This document shows, in pieces, positions 11,165-22,064 of a stretch of DNA of 64,000 nucleotides (positions within the stretch are counted from its first letter, which is position 1; the number at the start of each line of letters is the position of its first letter). The DNA is from Trichobilharzia regenti. Taxonomy: Eukaryota > Platyhelminthes > Trematoda > Strigeidida > Schistosomatidae. A program made the translations under genes and the position numbers. The stretch is from assembly GCA_944472135.2 (NCBI GenBank), contig OX235262.1, positions 90,556,903-90,620,902 of the forward strand, given 5' to 3'. The notes under the pieces are model-generated. The model was not told the DNA's origin. It worked only from the letters and a program-made list of their open reading frames with translations, and made no database searches.

Positions 11165-12617
11165 ATGCTTAGTGATGGCATCGAACCACAGCCACAACAA
11201 AATTTGAGGTTCTTATGCACTATTCTTCTTATACACTTGACCACGATCTTCAAGCTATCTCTCCTAAATGGAGTGTTGCCACGTGATTGGAAAGACGCCA
11301 TAGTAACCCCCATACACAAAGGAGGATCAAGACAAAGCCCTTCAAATTATAGGTCTATCAGTCTCACCAGCACTTAAATCGAAACACTGGAAAGAATTAT
11401 CAAGAAAAGCATTATGGCTTATCTGGAAGGTAGCAGCTTGTTGTCTGGAGCTCAGCATGGCTTCCGGAGGAACCTTTCATGCCTGTCAAATCTGACTGCA
11501 AGAGAAAGCTGGGTCCTATCAAAGGATGACAGAAGACCCGTTGACGACGTCTTCATAGACTTCAGTAAAGCCTTTGATGAAGTACCTCACAAAGGACTAC
11601 TCATGAAATTGGAAAGTCTTGGTATCAAAGGCAGACTATTAGACTGGCTCAGAGAATTCCTCGTAGATAGAAGGCAGAGGGTTAGGATCAACTCAGAACT
11701 CTCCTCCTGGACAGCAGTAAGTAGCGGAGTGCCACAAGGCACGGTTCTCGGTCCTCTCCTTTATATTCTGTATATCAATGAGTTACCTCTACTTACCGAC
11801 TCCCCTATGGTCCTATACGCAGATGACTTAAAAAATTGGAGAGCTGAAGAACAACAGTGATACGTTCACGTTGCAAGAGGACCTCAACAAATTGTCGGAG
11901 TGGTCTGTTGAGTGGATGCTCCCGATCAATGTGGCAAAATGTGCAACCATGCGCATTGGACAATCAAGCACAAACCCCTACGAACTAGAGGGAATAACAC
12001 TTCCGTCAGTTCAGACTCACTTGGACTTAGGTGTCATAGATACCCACGACTTAAAAACTACAGCACACTGTCGCGCGGTGGCTGCACGTAGTTTCAGGTC
12101 CTTATGGGCGATTCGCAGAGCCTTTATACGAATTACCAGAGATATGTTCACCTCCTTATACACATCTCTGGTTAGGTCAAGACTGGAAAACTGCAACCAG
12201 GCCGCCAGTCCTTGTCTAAAAAGGGGTTCACATTCTAGAAAGTGTTCAAAGGAAGGCAACACTTATGGTTCACGACATAGCTAACTTATCATATGAGGAA
12301 AGACTAGATAGTTTAAATCTCTTCTCCCTGTCATACCGTAGGCAGAGAGGAGATTTAATCACAATGTTTAAAATTTTAAATAATGACTACGGACCTGACC
12401 TATTCTCTCTTTTCCTTCCCACGAGGTAGGAACACCTTAGAGGACATAGCAGGAAAGTTCAAAAGCCAAGGAGAAATCATATTGCTGTTGAGTACTGGTT
12501 CTCACATCGAGTCATAAACTCTTGGAACCGACTCCCAGAAAAAGTGGTGTCTGCAACCTCAACTGATTCGTTCAAGAAGGGTTTGGACAACCACAGAAAT
12601 CTACTAGAAAAGGATTA
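11165..12617 (+). mobile_element. CR1-like LINE, 5'-truncated RT
   Basis: The RT reading frame is largely preserved over 11165-11860 and continues after a frameshift at 11871. RT landmarks in order: KDAIVTPIHKGG, NYRSISLTS, QHGFR, FIDFSKAFDEVPH, GIKGRLLDWLREFL, SSGVPQGTVLGPLL, then LYADDLK, where the YADD catalytic box is intact. The region after 12290 reads YRRQRGDLITMFKIL, NSWNRLPEKVV and STDSFKKGLD. The endonuclease is absent, so the copy is 5'-truncated. Stops near 11377, 11858 and 12282 make it inactive. It is distinct from the LINE at 7.0-10.5 kb, which lacks this RT core. Confidence 0.85.
11414..11860 (+). pseudogene. LINE reverse transcriptase core with YADD box
   Basis: 148 residues carrying RT motifs 2 to 5: AQHGFRR, FIDFSKAFDEV (first catalytic Asp), GVPQGTVLGP and LYADDL (two catalytic Asp). 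The frame closes shortly after the YADD box by an apparent frameshift, and the thumb continues at 11871-12284 in another frame. Enzyme family is certain; the protein is broken. Confidence 0.85.
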
Positions 12618-12944
12618 ACATAGGCTGCAAGCCTTCTATCCTCAACCAATAAATCGAAAATCTAATGTAGTCCCGTATTACAGAGAAATCCAATATTTTC
12701 GGTTATTAAAAGGGTCACAACGTGTGGTTTTATTAATAATAGTGACAACTTTTCTGTGTAATTTGCAATCACTGTATGTCATTTCTCAGTCGTTTCGGTT
12801 GTGTCCATATAAAGGGTTAAGGTAATTTACTTTTCTCATCTAGATATAGTCTCAAGCATATTGATATGTGTCTCACTATGCACTAGGTTTGCTTATCCTG
12901 CATCATTTTCATGTCATTTCATTTTTGACTCTAGTATTTCAAGA

Positions 12945-13800
12945 AATGTTGGACGTCACAGAATCCCGGATGTGCCCAAAGTGTCGCATGTTTTTTAACA
13001 CTGACGATGAGTTTTGGCGTCACAATCTAAATCTGGATTGCGATGAATCAATAAGTGCCAGTGCGGCTGCGAGTTCGATGCCCGGTAGTATACATTCAAA
13101 CAATGAATCACGATCGGTATGTACATCAGTTAGAAGCATTCATGTTTGCGGTGTTCCTGACTTTTAGAATTATCAGGAAAAGGAAGATTTCGAAATGAAC
13201 CCTACTTCTTCAAAACACCAGTCTGGAATCCATTTGCCTGCTGAAGCATTTGAAAAATGTACAGATTCTCCTGATTTGAGGACTGCTTCGATATTCTGTG
13301 ATGTCTGTCAAGTACTATTAACATCAATTAAAAATAAAGAAGAGCATGAAAATGGCAAAATGCATAAAAAGCGAATTGGGTTGAAGATGAAATGCAGTTG
13401 TCCATCGGTTCAGAATTCGTTGCCCAGTAGTATACATTCAAGCGATGAATCACAATCGGTATGTGCATCAGTAAGTAGCTCACGTTGAATTTTTAGAATT
13501 CAACTGCCAGCGAAGCTATTGATACCCAGCCCCAACCCACTGTGCGTAACAGGGATGAGGAAATCATCCGTCTCCTACGTCATTTATGCTTGACACAAAC
13601 ATTATCCCTTCTTCAAAAAGTGAAAGGAGATTCACATGTTACTTCAAGTAGTGATTTATATGATAGAGAACTGAAAATCAGTGCTAATGAATGGAATATA
13701 ATCGAAAAGTTTCGGATAATCTGTCGCGAGGAGCTACGTAAAATTCTATCAGAAGCTTTACAACATGCTTCTCTCCAGTCCAGAAATGTCAACACGTAGT
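12945..13800 (+). pseudogene. Decayed paralog of the zinc-finger gene
   Basis: Matches the 284-residue protein encoded at 39192-40046. It keeps the N-terminal CPKCRMFFNTDDEFW block and the FCDVC ... EEHENGKMH zinc finger, but has a stop at 13165, a further stop at 13486 and a frame change before the C-terminal block (ICREELRKILSEALQH) at 13720-13795. A segment reading SLPSSIHSSDESQSVCASVSS near 13420-13485 repeats one near 13080-13140, suggesting an internal duplication or conversion. As in the intact copy, a splice-acceptor-like TTTGACTCTAG precedes the ATG. Confidence 0.8.
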
Positions 13801-14439
13801 CTGGTAGTCAACTGCAGAAAAGTAAACCTTCAATTATGTAAATAACAATTTAACTGATTTTGATTTTCTCACATATTTTAAAAGTCATGATTATTTTTGA
13901 GCCATAACATTTCACAAATACCGATAAAGAAATTTGTAGATATCATTTCTGTTTTGTGAGCTAAAGATAGAGTGTTATCCCTTCACCTATGATTGTGGTG
14001 CGTTCTAGGCGTTGGGAGTAAAGTACATGAGATATTTAAGTTTTAGTCTGTTGTAAGTGTAATTAATTTTCTTCTCAAGTGAGTGTAATATTTACTGATC
14101 CGTTAGACAACTAAATTAAGTGGTCCACCGCTTCTTTCTTGTCACTGTCACCGTCTCACGGATTTAGAGTTTGACTGCAAACGATGGAATGATCACTTGA
14201 TATTGGGTTAGTATAATTTGCAGTATAATTCGTGCTGTCGTGTAGACATTTAAGCTGTAACTTTGATGCTTTTATAACCATTGTAGTTTCAAACACTCAG
14301 AGGTTTCTCAGGACCTGTGAAAAAAAATGGAATCGCTTGACACAGCTAATTTGATGTGACTAGGTTTGTGAAAAATTATGACGGGGGTAGCGTGTAAGAA
14401 AATTTGTATCGGTAGATATCATTGGTTTACTACTTTTGT

Positions 14440-15505
14440 AGTAAATTATTGGTGGAAATATCTACAAGCGTGGTTTGATGAATTCCTATACCGGAATTGC
14501 ATAATAGTTTTGCGAGAAGACGGATTCGATGGTATGTTTTGTCACTAATAATATATTTTATTATGCATTTTGTCGAACAGAGGTTGACGGTATTGTGTGA
14601 AATAAGTTATAAATACCGTTATGAATACGAATTGTGTACAGTTAGTTTCTCTGTTGTATGCGTTTTGATAGCGAATAGATTGGAAAAGTCAGACAACAGA
14701 CTATGACATGGATCCAGAGGTTTCTTTTTGGTAACAGCTTGATTCCACACTGTATTTTTGGTACAAGTATGGAATTTCCAGCATGGATATCGGTAGCCCA
14801 AATTTCGCAGGCCGACCATAGATATCTGGTGTGCGCCGGTTTGGGCTCGAACCCCGGACCATGTGCATGGTCGTCGAGAATCCTAACCACTGTGCCACCG
14901 ACGCACTTTTATGCACAACAGGGTGAGGCATTGATAAGAAAAGATGGAAGTTTAACTGAGAATGTGTCAGTCTTTGACACCACCTGGGAATTCGTTCTGA
15001 AATGACTTTAGATATACGATTCATTGTGGTTGTGTTTTAAGCTCTACGCATTTGTAGGCTAGTCAGTGTGCGATAAAGACTGATGCAAAGGTGCATCTTC
15101 GGTTCGTGATCATGACTTTGCTAGTCTGTGTTCAAGTGGCTTGGGGAAATATCCAATGTAGTCTCTAGACATTGCTTATACGTGTGATGTAAGATCAATA
15201 TTCTTGGGATTAAAATGTTGGTAAGGCTGCACGTATTGTTGGGAATACTTCTTTGAGGAGAACAAGTAGTTGTGTAGGATGTTGTAAGTATGACGGAGAA
15301 GATTTATGGCTCCGGTGAGTGATATTGATTTAGTTTCAAAGATTTCACTACTTCTGTAGACCTCTTTAAATTGTAGTATGCTGGCTGTGGATATGTTGCC
15401 TCGAAAGACAGTGAGAGTTTCGCAACTAATCCATCCAGCTGATAGAGGACGACTGTACGAAGGGTTGTAATTGTTTCGAATAGATTCGGGAGTCAATTTT
15501 AAATC
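14440..15505. other. Insertion in the left arm, contains a SINE-like unit
   Basis: This stretch is absent from the right arm, whose sequence runs directly from the 14440 equivalent to the 15506 equivalent near 38545. It contains the tRNA-like sequence at 14833-14904. The rest shows no recognisable coding. Exact boundaries are uncertain because the junction bases differ between arms. Confidence 0.5.
14690..14925 (-). repeat. tRNA-derived SINE candidate
   Basis: On the minus strand a 72-nt tRNA-sized segment (14904 down to 14833) has fully complementary 7-base ends, GCGTCGG and CCGGCGC (one G-U pair), an A-box-like TGGCACAGTGG and a B-box-like GGTTCGAGCCC, as in RNA polymerase III internal promoters. 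The T-stem is only 3 bp and the anticodon arm is an extended palindrome, so it is not a functional tRNA. The following 140 bases would be the SINE body. No TSD was identified. Confidence 0.5.
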
Positions 15506-15625
15506 TCATCGATTTTCATGTTGACCATGTCATGTGTTTTCACCATCTGATTGATTGAATAAGTGAGTTCTACTCATCCACTTCTATTGAACTTCATGTA
15601 AATGTACATGTGATCTTCGCGCTGT

Positions 15626-16494
15626 CTGTCTGTCTGGATTCAACATAGAACTTGGCACCGAAGTGCAGCAGTTCGAGTTGCCACGTTCCAAATAGCACAC
15701 AGAGGTAGACAAGAAGATGAGTGAAGAGAATTAATAGAGTTTGACAAATATAAGAGTGAAACAGAATGGGTAATGGTAGAAAGGAATATGAAAGATTACA
15801 GAGATTGAATACATCTGCGCCATTGACAACGATTTTGAGCCATGTCACCTATTGTCTCCAGCCATTGATTCCTAGAGTCGCGAGGGCCCCAACCCGGGAG
15901 TCTGCATCTCCCTACCCGACTCAGTTTAACTGTCAAGGATTTCATGGATTGATGCCATGTTTTTGTTTGGCCACCACTGGCTCTTTTCCAACCTGAACCT
16001 ATATCAGCTAACAATGCCCGTCGGGGGAGGCGGTGGTTAGGCATGCGCACCACGTGACCTAGCCATCTTAGTCTATGTAACTTTATAACCTCGTCGATTG
16101 ATTTTCCCTCTTTGCCCAACACTCTACGCCTAACGTCAACATTACTTACCTTATTAAACCACCTAACGTGAGACAGAGATCGCAGACATCTATGATCGAA
16201 AGCAGTCAACCTTTTCATGTCTTCAACGCGTATTGGCCATGTTTCAGAGCCATAGAGAAGGACGGAGCGAACTGATGAGCAGTACACACGTCCCTTGGTT
16301 GATAACCGGATGTCACGCCTACGCCAGAGATGGTGTAAGTCAGCGAAAGCAGCTCGAGCTTTTCGGATCCGTGCTGAGATTTCATCGCCAATCAGTCCGT
16401 TGGTGCTGATACAACTTCCCAAGTAGGTGAAGTGGTCAACATGTTCTATCACTTCACTCCCTATCACTAAGTTAGGGGTTGACGTCGTCCAGTC
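15626..16494 (-). mobile_element. RTE-type LINE 3' fragment in the left arm
   Basis: The frame 15796-16467 encodes 223 residues of the region after the RT in RTE-clade ORF2: [50 protein letters not shown] and LADIGSGW. It ends in a short CTGTCTGTCTG tail. The right arm has the empty site (near 38418-38430), and CTGT appears on both sides here, so it inserted after the duplication or was lost cleanly from the other arm. It is 5'-truncated and lacks the RT palm. Confidence 0.85.
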
Positions 16495-16497
16495 CTG

Positions 16498-18280
16498 TAA
16501 TCAGTAAGTGATCACCACTCATTCTCATTGAGCAGAAAAATTAGATGACGTAGTGTATATTGATTGTGAACTCAGTTGTGTGTGTGAAAATCTGTCTTGG
16601 TCTTTAGGTAAATCGATGTTCACTCCGAAATTTTTATCCCCTAACCACTAATGACTATGAATTTGATCCTGTGTCTGAAACAAGGACGAATCAGCTTTTT
16701 CCGGATATCTGGCGACGTCGTGTCAAGTGGAATAGAAAGTAGGATAGCCAGTTTTAATCGGCACACATTTCGTAGGAGGCAAAAAGAAATTCAATCAAAC
16801 AGTTATACAAGTAGACAGATATGTAGTGTCTAGTTTCATCGTTAAATGAGCCGGTACCTGCGATATCCTATATGTACTGTAGCAGCCTAAATCTGACTTG
16901 TTTACATAAGATATGATGTCTGTTTGAGTATATATCATGACCAACTTTGAATAATTAACTTACTCGCTCAAATTAGAATAATAATGCTCAGACACAACAC
17001 GAAAATATGCAGCGTAAATGAAAGAAACATATCGCGACGAAAATATTTGGAGAGTGAGCAAGGGATGAAACTTAACGGTATCCAAGTCTTTGTAATAATT
17101 AGTGTTGGCAAACAGTGAATTAGTGAAGGTCTGTTTTGGTCATTTTGTTATTCTGTCAAGAACACTAGTGGGGTTAATTTCAGTGAAGTTAGAGACAATA
17201 ATTTCTTTATCTAATGCAGTTATTATCATCTGTGTATGTAGGAAGAGTAATAAATGTTATTCCTAAGGTATCTTCAGATTTCTAGGACAGGTGTCACATC
17301 GTCTCCGTCGAATTTATTTGGTGTTGACTCGTGAATAAAGTCTTTCCTTCTCCATCTAATTATATCATTTTACCGTCATTGTCTCACTTCCTGACTCATG
17401 TTTGGCCAAATGAACTGATTTTTAGCATGAGAAATGAGAATTCATTTAAGGAATAAGTAGGCATGTTCGTGTCAAACACAAAACAGATAAAACTTTCTCC
17501 ATGTTCCATTTACACGTGTTGATCAAATAAACTTTTATGGTATGCATTAGGCTTTGGAAATGTACGTATATGATTTCAGGGTCGTTTTGTTCCTTAAGCT
17601 GGTTTGTTTGAAAACAAAGCTTTCATTGACCAACTAGACATCTTCAGAGTTTACTCTGAAGGACAATGTAAGCTTTTAATTTAAACCATTCAAGTGCGAG
17701 AAAACACAGAAGTTAACAATAAATGTCAGTCAACTTATCTCAGTCCTATCAGTGAAGCTCCATTTACTATGTATTTTGACTATCCAAATAAATAATCAAC
17801 TTTTTCTGCTGCATGTTAGAATTGGAAGAGGTCCACTGTAGATGAGTTATATACGGTGTCGTAAGTGTTTCATATAGATTCGGAAATCTGGAATCAATTT
17901 TGAATCACTTCAAATTGATTTTTTGGAGTCAGTGTAACCTTCATAGTCCGTCATAGACATAGCAAACTTAGTGACTAAGCACATGATCTCTATCTTAGTG
18001 ACTGGATTATTCCCATGAAATTTTCACAGGTGAAGTAACAGGAAACTACTTTAAGTTTGTTGATTAACACCAGTAACTATGTAAAATATCTAATGTTGAC
18101 TATGGATACTAGCGTTTACATGCTGCTGTACACCGAAGTGCTATTCAAATTATTTGCAGTTTCCCTTCCCTTACCATTTAGAAGATAAACACTTTCAGCT
18201 GCTTATTAGAATTGTGATGAGGAAAGGTTCCGCAAAGAGTCTTTTCTGCAAATTCATTTTCTTAGCTGTACAATCGCATC
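16498..18280. other. Conserved noncoding arm of the inverted duplication
   Basis: About 1.8 kb with near-identity to 36650-38405 in reverse and no convincing gene. A 60-codon frame at 16651-16833 is present in both arms, which only reflects the duplication. The right end (about 18190-18280) is a PLE 5' end on the minus strand, with an ATG frame resembling those at 22.1, 25.9 and 36.65 kb. Confidence 0.6.
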
Positions 18281-19542
18281 GCTGTAAAGGGAATTCCAAG
18301 AAAATATATTGCACTGATTAAGGCACTCTATTCGTACTCATACAGCCAGGTGAGGGCTTACGGCGAGCTGTCATCTGAACTGATGACGACCAGTGGTGTC
18401 CGTCAAGGATGCCCATTATCTCCTTTTCTATTCAACTTCATCATAGATGTGTTAATGGACTTAACCCTAGGTGACTTCAGTGACTCAGGAATTGACTTGC
18501 TACCGGGGAATAATCTCGTTGACTTGGAATATGCAGACGATATAGTCCTTCTAGGCGAAGACGCTGACGAAATGCAGAGTCTTCTAAACACCTTGAGCCA
18601 CAATCTACGAATGTTTGGGATGAGATTCGCTCCCGCCAAATGCAAGATGATGTTACAGGACTGGACTACATCGACTCCTAGTTTAAAAATAGGAAGTGAA
18701 GTGGTAGAGCACGTTGACCGCTTCACTTATTTGGGAAGTACCATCAGCCGGTGCCAACGGGCTGATCTCTGACGAAATCTCAGCACGAATACAAGGGGCT
18801 CGTTTCGCATTTGTTAGTTTGCGCCGACTCTGGCGTAGACGAGATGTTCGACTATCTACCAAAGGGCGGGTGTACTGCTCATCAGTCCGCTCCGTCCTCC
18901 TTTATGGTTGTGAGACCTGGCCACTGAGAGTGGAAGACATGAAAAGACTAGCTGTCTTTGATCATAGGTGCCTGCGTTCTATTTCCCGTGTAAAATGGCA
19001 TAATAAGGTGAGCAACATCGAGGTTAGGTGTAGAGTTCTAGGTAAACAGGGGAAATCAATCGACGAAGTCGTGAAGCTACAAAGACTGAGATGGTTAGGA
19101 CATGTGTTACGTATGCCAAGCCATCGCCTCCCTCGACGAGCTATGTTAGCGGATATAGGGTCAGGCTGGAAAAAAGCTAGCGGCGGTCAAACAAAAACTT
19201 GGCCTCATCAGTCAATGAAATCCACAACAGTTGGTCTAAGCCACGTAGAAAGGTGTAGACTTCCAGGCTGGGGTCCTCGGGACGGTAAAAATCTATGGTT
19301 GGAAACAATTGGTGACATGGCTCAAAATCGTTCTCAGTGGCGCAGATGCATCCACTTCCTGTGACTTATGATCTTCAATGAAACTGTTTTGTATTTCTTT
19401 ATTACTCCTTTGTCTCACACCTCTGCTCACTGTTTCTATTATGCTTTTCTTGTACTTTCTTCTCTTGCTTCGCGTGTTACACGGAATGTGGCGACTTGAA
19501 CTTCCGCACATTTGTGCAAAGTTCTGTGTCGAAAACAGACAG
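18281..19542 (+). mobile_element. RTE LINE insertion with 11-bp TSD
   Basis: 5'-truncated RTE element flanked by ACAATCGCATC at 18270-18280 and 19543-19553. The right arm has a single ACAATCGCATC, so the insertion post-dates the duplication. The coding part starts in the RT: TSGVRQGCPLSPFLFN and LEYADDIVLL (YADD intact) in 18350-18772, continuing after a frameshift in 18714-19364 with RVYCSSVRSVLLYGCETW, RWLGHVLRMP and LADIGSGW. The frameshift is caused by 4 extra bases near 18752 relative to the copy at 35.7 kb. Inactive. Confidence 0.9.
18350..18772 (+). pseudogene. RTE reverse transcriptase C-terminal half
   Basis: 140 residues with the RT motifs GVRQGCPLSP and EYADDIVLLGE, then FTYLGSTIS where the frame is broken by a 4-base insertion. 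Nearly identical to residues encoded at 35750-35989 on the minus strand. It would have belonged to an RTE ORF2 (endonuclease plus RT), of which the 5' two thirds are missing. Confidence 0.85.
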
Positions 19543-19619
19543 ACAATCGCATCTACATATGGGTTATTTTGTGCCCATGTGTGTGTATAAATTAGGGTTG
19601 TCAAACAGAAATACAATTG

Positions 19620-20280
19620 GTTATGGTTATTTTTACTAAACAGGTGAGTGTTAGTAGGTTTCGGGTGGAGGTACGTAATACAGAAACGGTCAAGAAAATT
19701 GGGTGTTAGTGAAACCAGGGTAGTAACAAAGGTGATGAGTTGTTACAAACAGTTGTTAGAAAGGAGTTATTTAATAATATGGATAGTGTGATGATTGAGT
19801 TGTACTCAGGATGCACGTGGAAACAAAGTGGAGAATACGAAATTACGTAAGAGTTCCAAATGAATACAAGAATTATGAGGAATAAAATAAACAGGCAAAC
19901 AGACAAAATTAAGCCATCAAAGATCAACGAAGTTGTTATCTTGATAGTAGGGGCGGTTGAGTAATTCTCTTTTGTATGCACAGCTTCGGCTTTTCTGTGT
20001 GCACTATCTGAATAACACCTGGTGTTACTGCATAACAACATACATAGCATCTGGAAATCGAACGAACTAGTTCGGTAGATAACACCGTGGGATGAAAACA
20101 CACTAGTAAGACAAATAAACTATCATAACACTGCGAATAGAGTGGAAATTATGTAGGAATACTTTTGACATTGGAATTGATTCCAGCCATTGAAACTTCC
20201 AACTGTCGGTTCAGGCTCATATGAACTGTGGTCAAAATTTGACCGAACAGTTCCAAAATAACTGAGCACCAAGTGAGAGG
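19620..20280. other. Noncoding; end of the left arm and unique DNA
   Basis: 19550-19780 matches the right arm at 36030-36640; homology ends near 19780. Nothing recognisable lies between 19780 and about 20170. From about 20170 the PLE 3' region begins (TTTGACCGAACAG, shared with about 31160). Confidence 0.5.
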
Positions 20281-20522
20281 TGGACACTTTTAAAAATTAT
20301 ATTTGAATGATCTCAGCGAAATTGAAGTGGGTAATCCCAACGTTTCATTCGGTAAACTGATCAGAACTTCTTCAGGGAAATTAATCGAAATTAACATAAC
20401 AGAGGTTTGTATATAAAAAGGACAAATCTCTAAAAATTTCGTCCGAAATATAACAAACAAAATTACTTTCTTGAGTTTGCCCACGTATTGATATCAGTTA
20501 GAGAACCATTGAAAATCTGGGA

Positions 20523-20568
20523 GTACTGGACAGCTGTTTCATTCTAGTTTGGGAACCATCGACAGTAC
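20523..20568 (-). ncRNA. Degenerate type I hammerhead ribozyme motif
   Basis: Stem I (GTACTG/CAGTAC) and the GAAAC-AGCTGTC part are kept, as in the intact copies at 28985 and 29166. The CUGANGA core reads TCGATGG and stem II is altered (TTCC/GAAT), so catalysis is not expected. It lies at the end of the PLE coding region. Confidence 0.5.
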
Positions 20569-20724
20569 GCATCCTTGAGATAAAGAATCACCAATCCTTA
20601 TAGCACCACCTTTGCCTTTTCGCAACCATGCTGGATGGTCTTCTTGAATCCTCCTAGACAGGGTATGCGTCGAACGACCGATGTACCCGGCTTCACAGAA
20701 GCAGGTGAACTGATATATGCACAT
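20539..20724 (-). pseudogene. PLE GIY-YIG endonuclease N-terminal scrap
   Basis: 61 residues starting MCIYQFTCFCEAGYIGR, the GIY-YIG motif with the Cys residues of the PLE-specific zinc finger, then LSRRIQEDHPAWL. It runs into the hammerhead-like sequence at 20523-20568 and lacks the catalytic Glu half. Close relative of the endonuclease in the chimeric ORF at 26180-27556. Confidence 0.75.
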
Positions 20725-20938
20725 CGAAGTGGTCAGATGTGGGATCTCGTTCTTAAGGCTTCTGTAGATCAGTGGGCGACTGAATAACGTAGTGTTCTTA
20801 GCGTTGCTGCAAAGGATGTTCTTTTCAGGGATGACGCGATTCTTCTCTTGAGAATATCCCTTGTCAAATCTCCCTTGAAATCCGAGTTCACGAAGAGTTT
20901 CCTTTTCGTCGCAAGTGAAGTTTCATTTCTCCAAATTC

Positions 20939-21208
20939 TTAGTTTGATATTTTAGCAATGAATCTTGGTGAGTATGCATTTTGGATGAAGACTTCTCTCG
21001 AAAGGTCTAATTCTGTTTCTAGAACCTCGGGACTACAGATGCATCGGATATGGTTGGCAAAGAATTTAATTAAATTCTGCTTTTGTTGACCATTCCAAGT
21101 AGCTTTTCTATGGATCGATCTTCTTAAGGTCCCATCAGTTCTTCTAGTTAGTTCCACATCAAGGAAGAGAATTTTTGATTCGTTTTCCATTCCAAGAGTG
21201 AAATTCAT
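20939..21208 (-). pseudogene. PLE RT thumb/connector remnant
   Basis: 89 residues including ESKILFLDVELTRRTDGTL and HRKATWNGQ, a block typical of PLE proteins between RT and GIY-YIG (ILFLD...RR.DG.L...vyRK.T). It directly continues the RT palm after a frameshift. Confidence 0.7.
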
Positions 21209-21597
21209 GCCTGGATGGTAAGAGTTAAATGTCTGCAGCAGTAGGCTGGGGGGGGGCTAGTGTCGTCACAGATAATGAGTATGTCATTTACGTATCTTCT
21301 ATACAGTCGTAAATTGTGGATGCTTAGCTTTAGTGGACTTTTCTCGAGGCTTCCCACGAAGCAATATGATAGTAGTGGATCCAACGGAAATCCCATTGCG
21401 ATACCATCCTTTTGTCTATAGATGGTGTCGTTGAGAGTGAGTTGTACGTTCAGGGTGCACCTCAGTAGTAATTCCTTCAAATATGCTGTCGTTATTCCAA
21501 TGTTGAGATGGTTCTCATCCATATACTTACATGTAAAGCAGATAGTTTCCGTGAGTGGGGCATTGGTGAAGAGTGATTCAATGTCGAAGGACAGCAT
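21205..21597 (-). pseudogene. PLE reverse transcriptase palm with mutated catalytic box
   Basis: 130 residues with MLSFDIESLFTNAPL (motif A Asp), YRQKDGIAMGFPLDPLLS (motif B), then RRYVNDILIIC. The conserved RYVDD box reads YVND, so one of the two catalytic Asp residues is Asn. Upstream frames around 21650-22000 hold the N-terminal RT part (GLPKVHKDGLPLRPI in a shifted frame). The RT would copy the element RNA into DNA; this one cannot. Confidence 0.8.
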
Positions 21598-22064
21598 GAT
21601 TTTGTTAGATTCATTCTGGTCTTGTATTCACTGGATAAACTGGGAGGTGTCACAAAGCGTGTACGTGCATTATTGTTTAGCTGCAGGTTCCAGAATATCT
21701 GCCAGCCATTTCGCAATACAGTGGTAACGGGAACCTGACATATGCAGAATTGGACGAAGTGGGAGACCATCCTTGTGTACCTTCGGTAGACCATAAATTC
21801 GTGGTATTATTGAACCTGTTTGCTTGGATCTGGTCATAGATATAGCCACTGATTAGTTGACTGGTCTTCATTCTATTCAAGATGTCTGTGAGTTGCTTCT
21901 CAATCAGTTGCGTTTTGTTTCTTTCATTGGTGACGCAATCCTCGGAAAAAACCAACTTTCGCGTTCCCCACAGCAAATTTGACAGAGTACCGCAGAAACC
22001 CATTGAGTTCCTTGACTGTCAAGAGGTCCTTGCTACGTTTTAATTCACGAATAATCCCCATCCA

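Larger units (their letters stand above)
12885..19780 (+). repeat. Inverted duplication, left arm
   Basis: Aligns in reverse orientation with 36030-40105. Shared blocks include the zinc-finger region, 13800-14440 with 38560-39180, 15500-15625 with 38410-38540, 16498-18280 with 36650-38405, and 19550-19780 with 36030-36640. Noncoding blocks look about 96-99 percent identical by eye. The left arm is longer because of insertions at about 14440-15505, 15626-16494 and 18281-19542. Spacing between the arms is about 16 kb. Confidence 0.85.

Noticed and set aside
14833..14904. Functional tRNA gene
   Set aside because: Three-base-pair T-stem, no normal anticodon loop, and location inside an insertion; better explained as a SINE head.
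16651..16833. 60-codon frame conserved in both arms of the inverted duplication
   Set aside because: Conservation is no higher than in surrounding noncoding arm DNA, so it reflects the recent duplication only.
20523..20568. Active hammerhead ribozyme
   Set aside because: The CUGANGA core is lost and stem II is disrupted.
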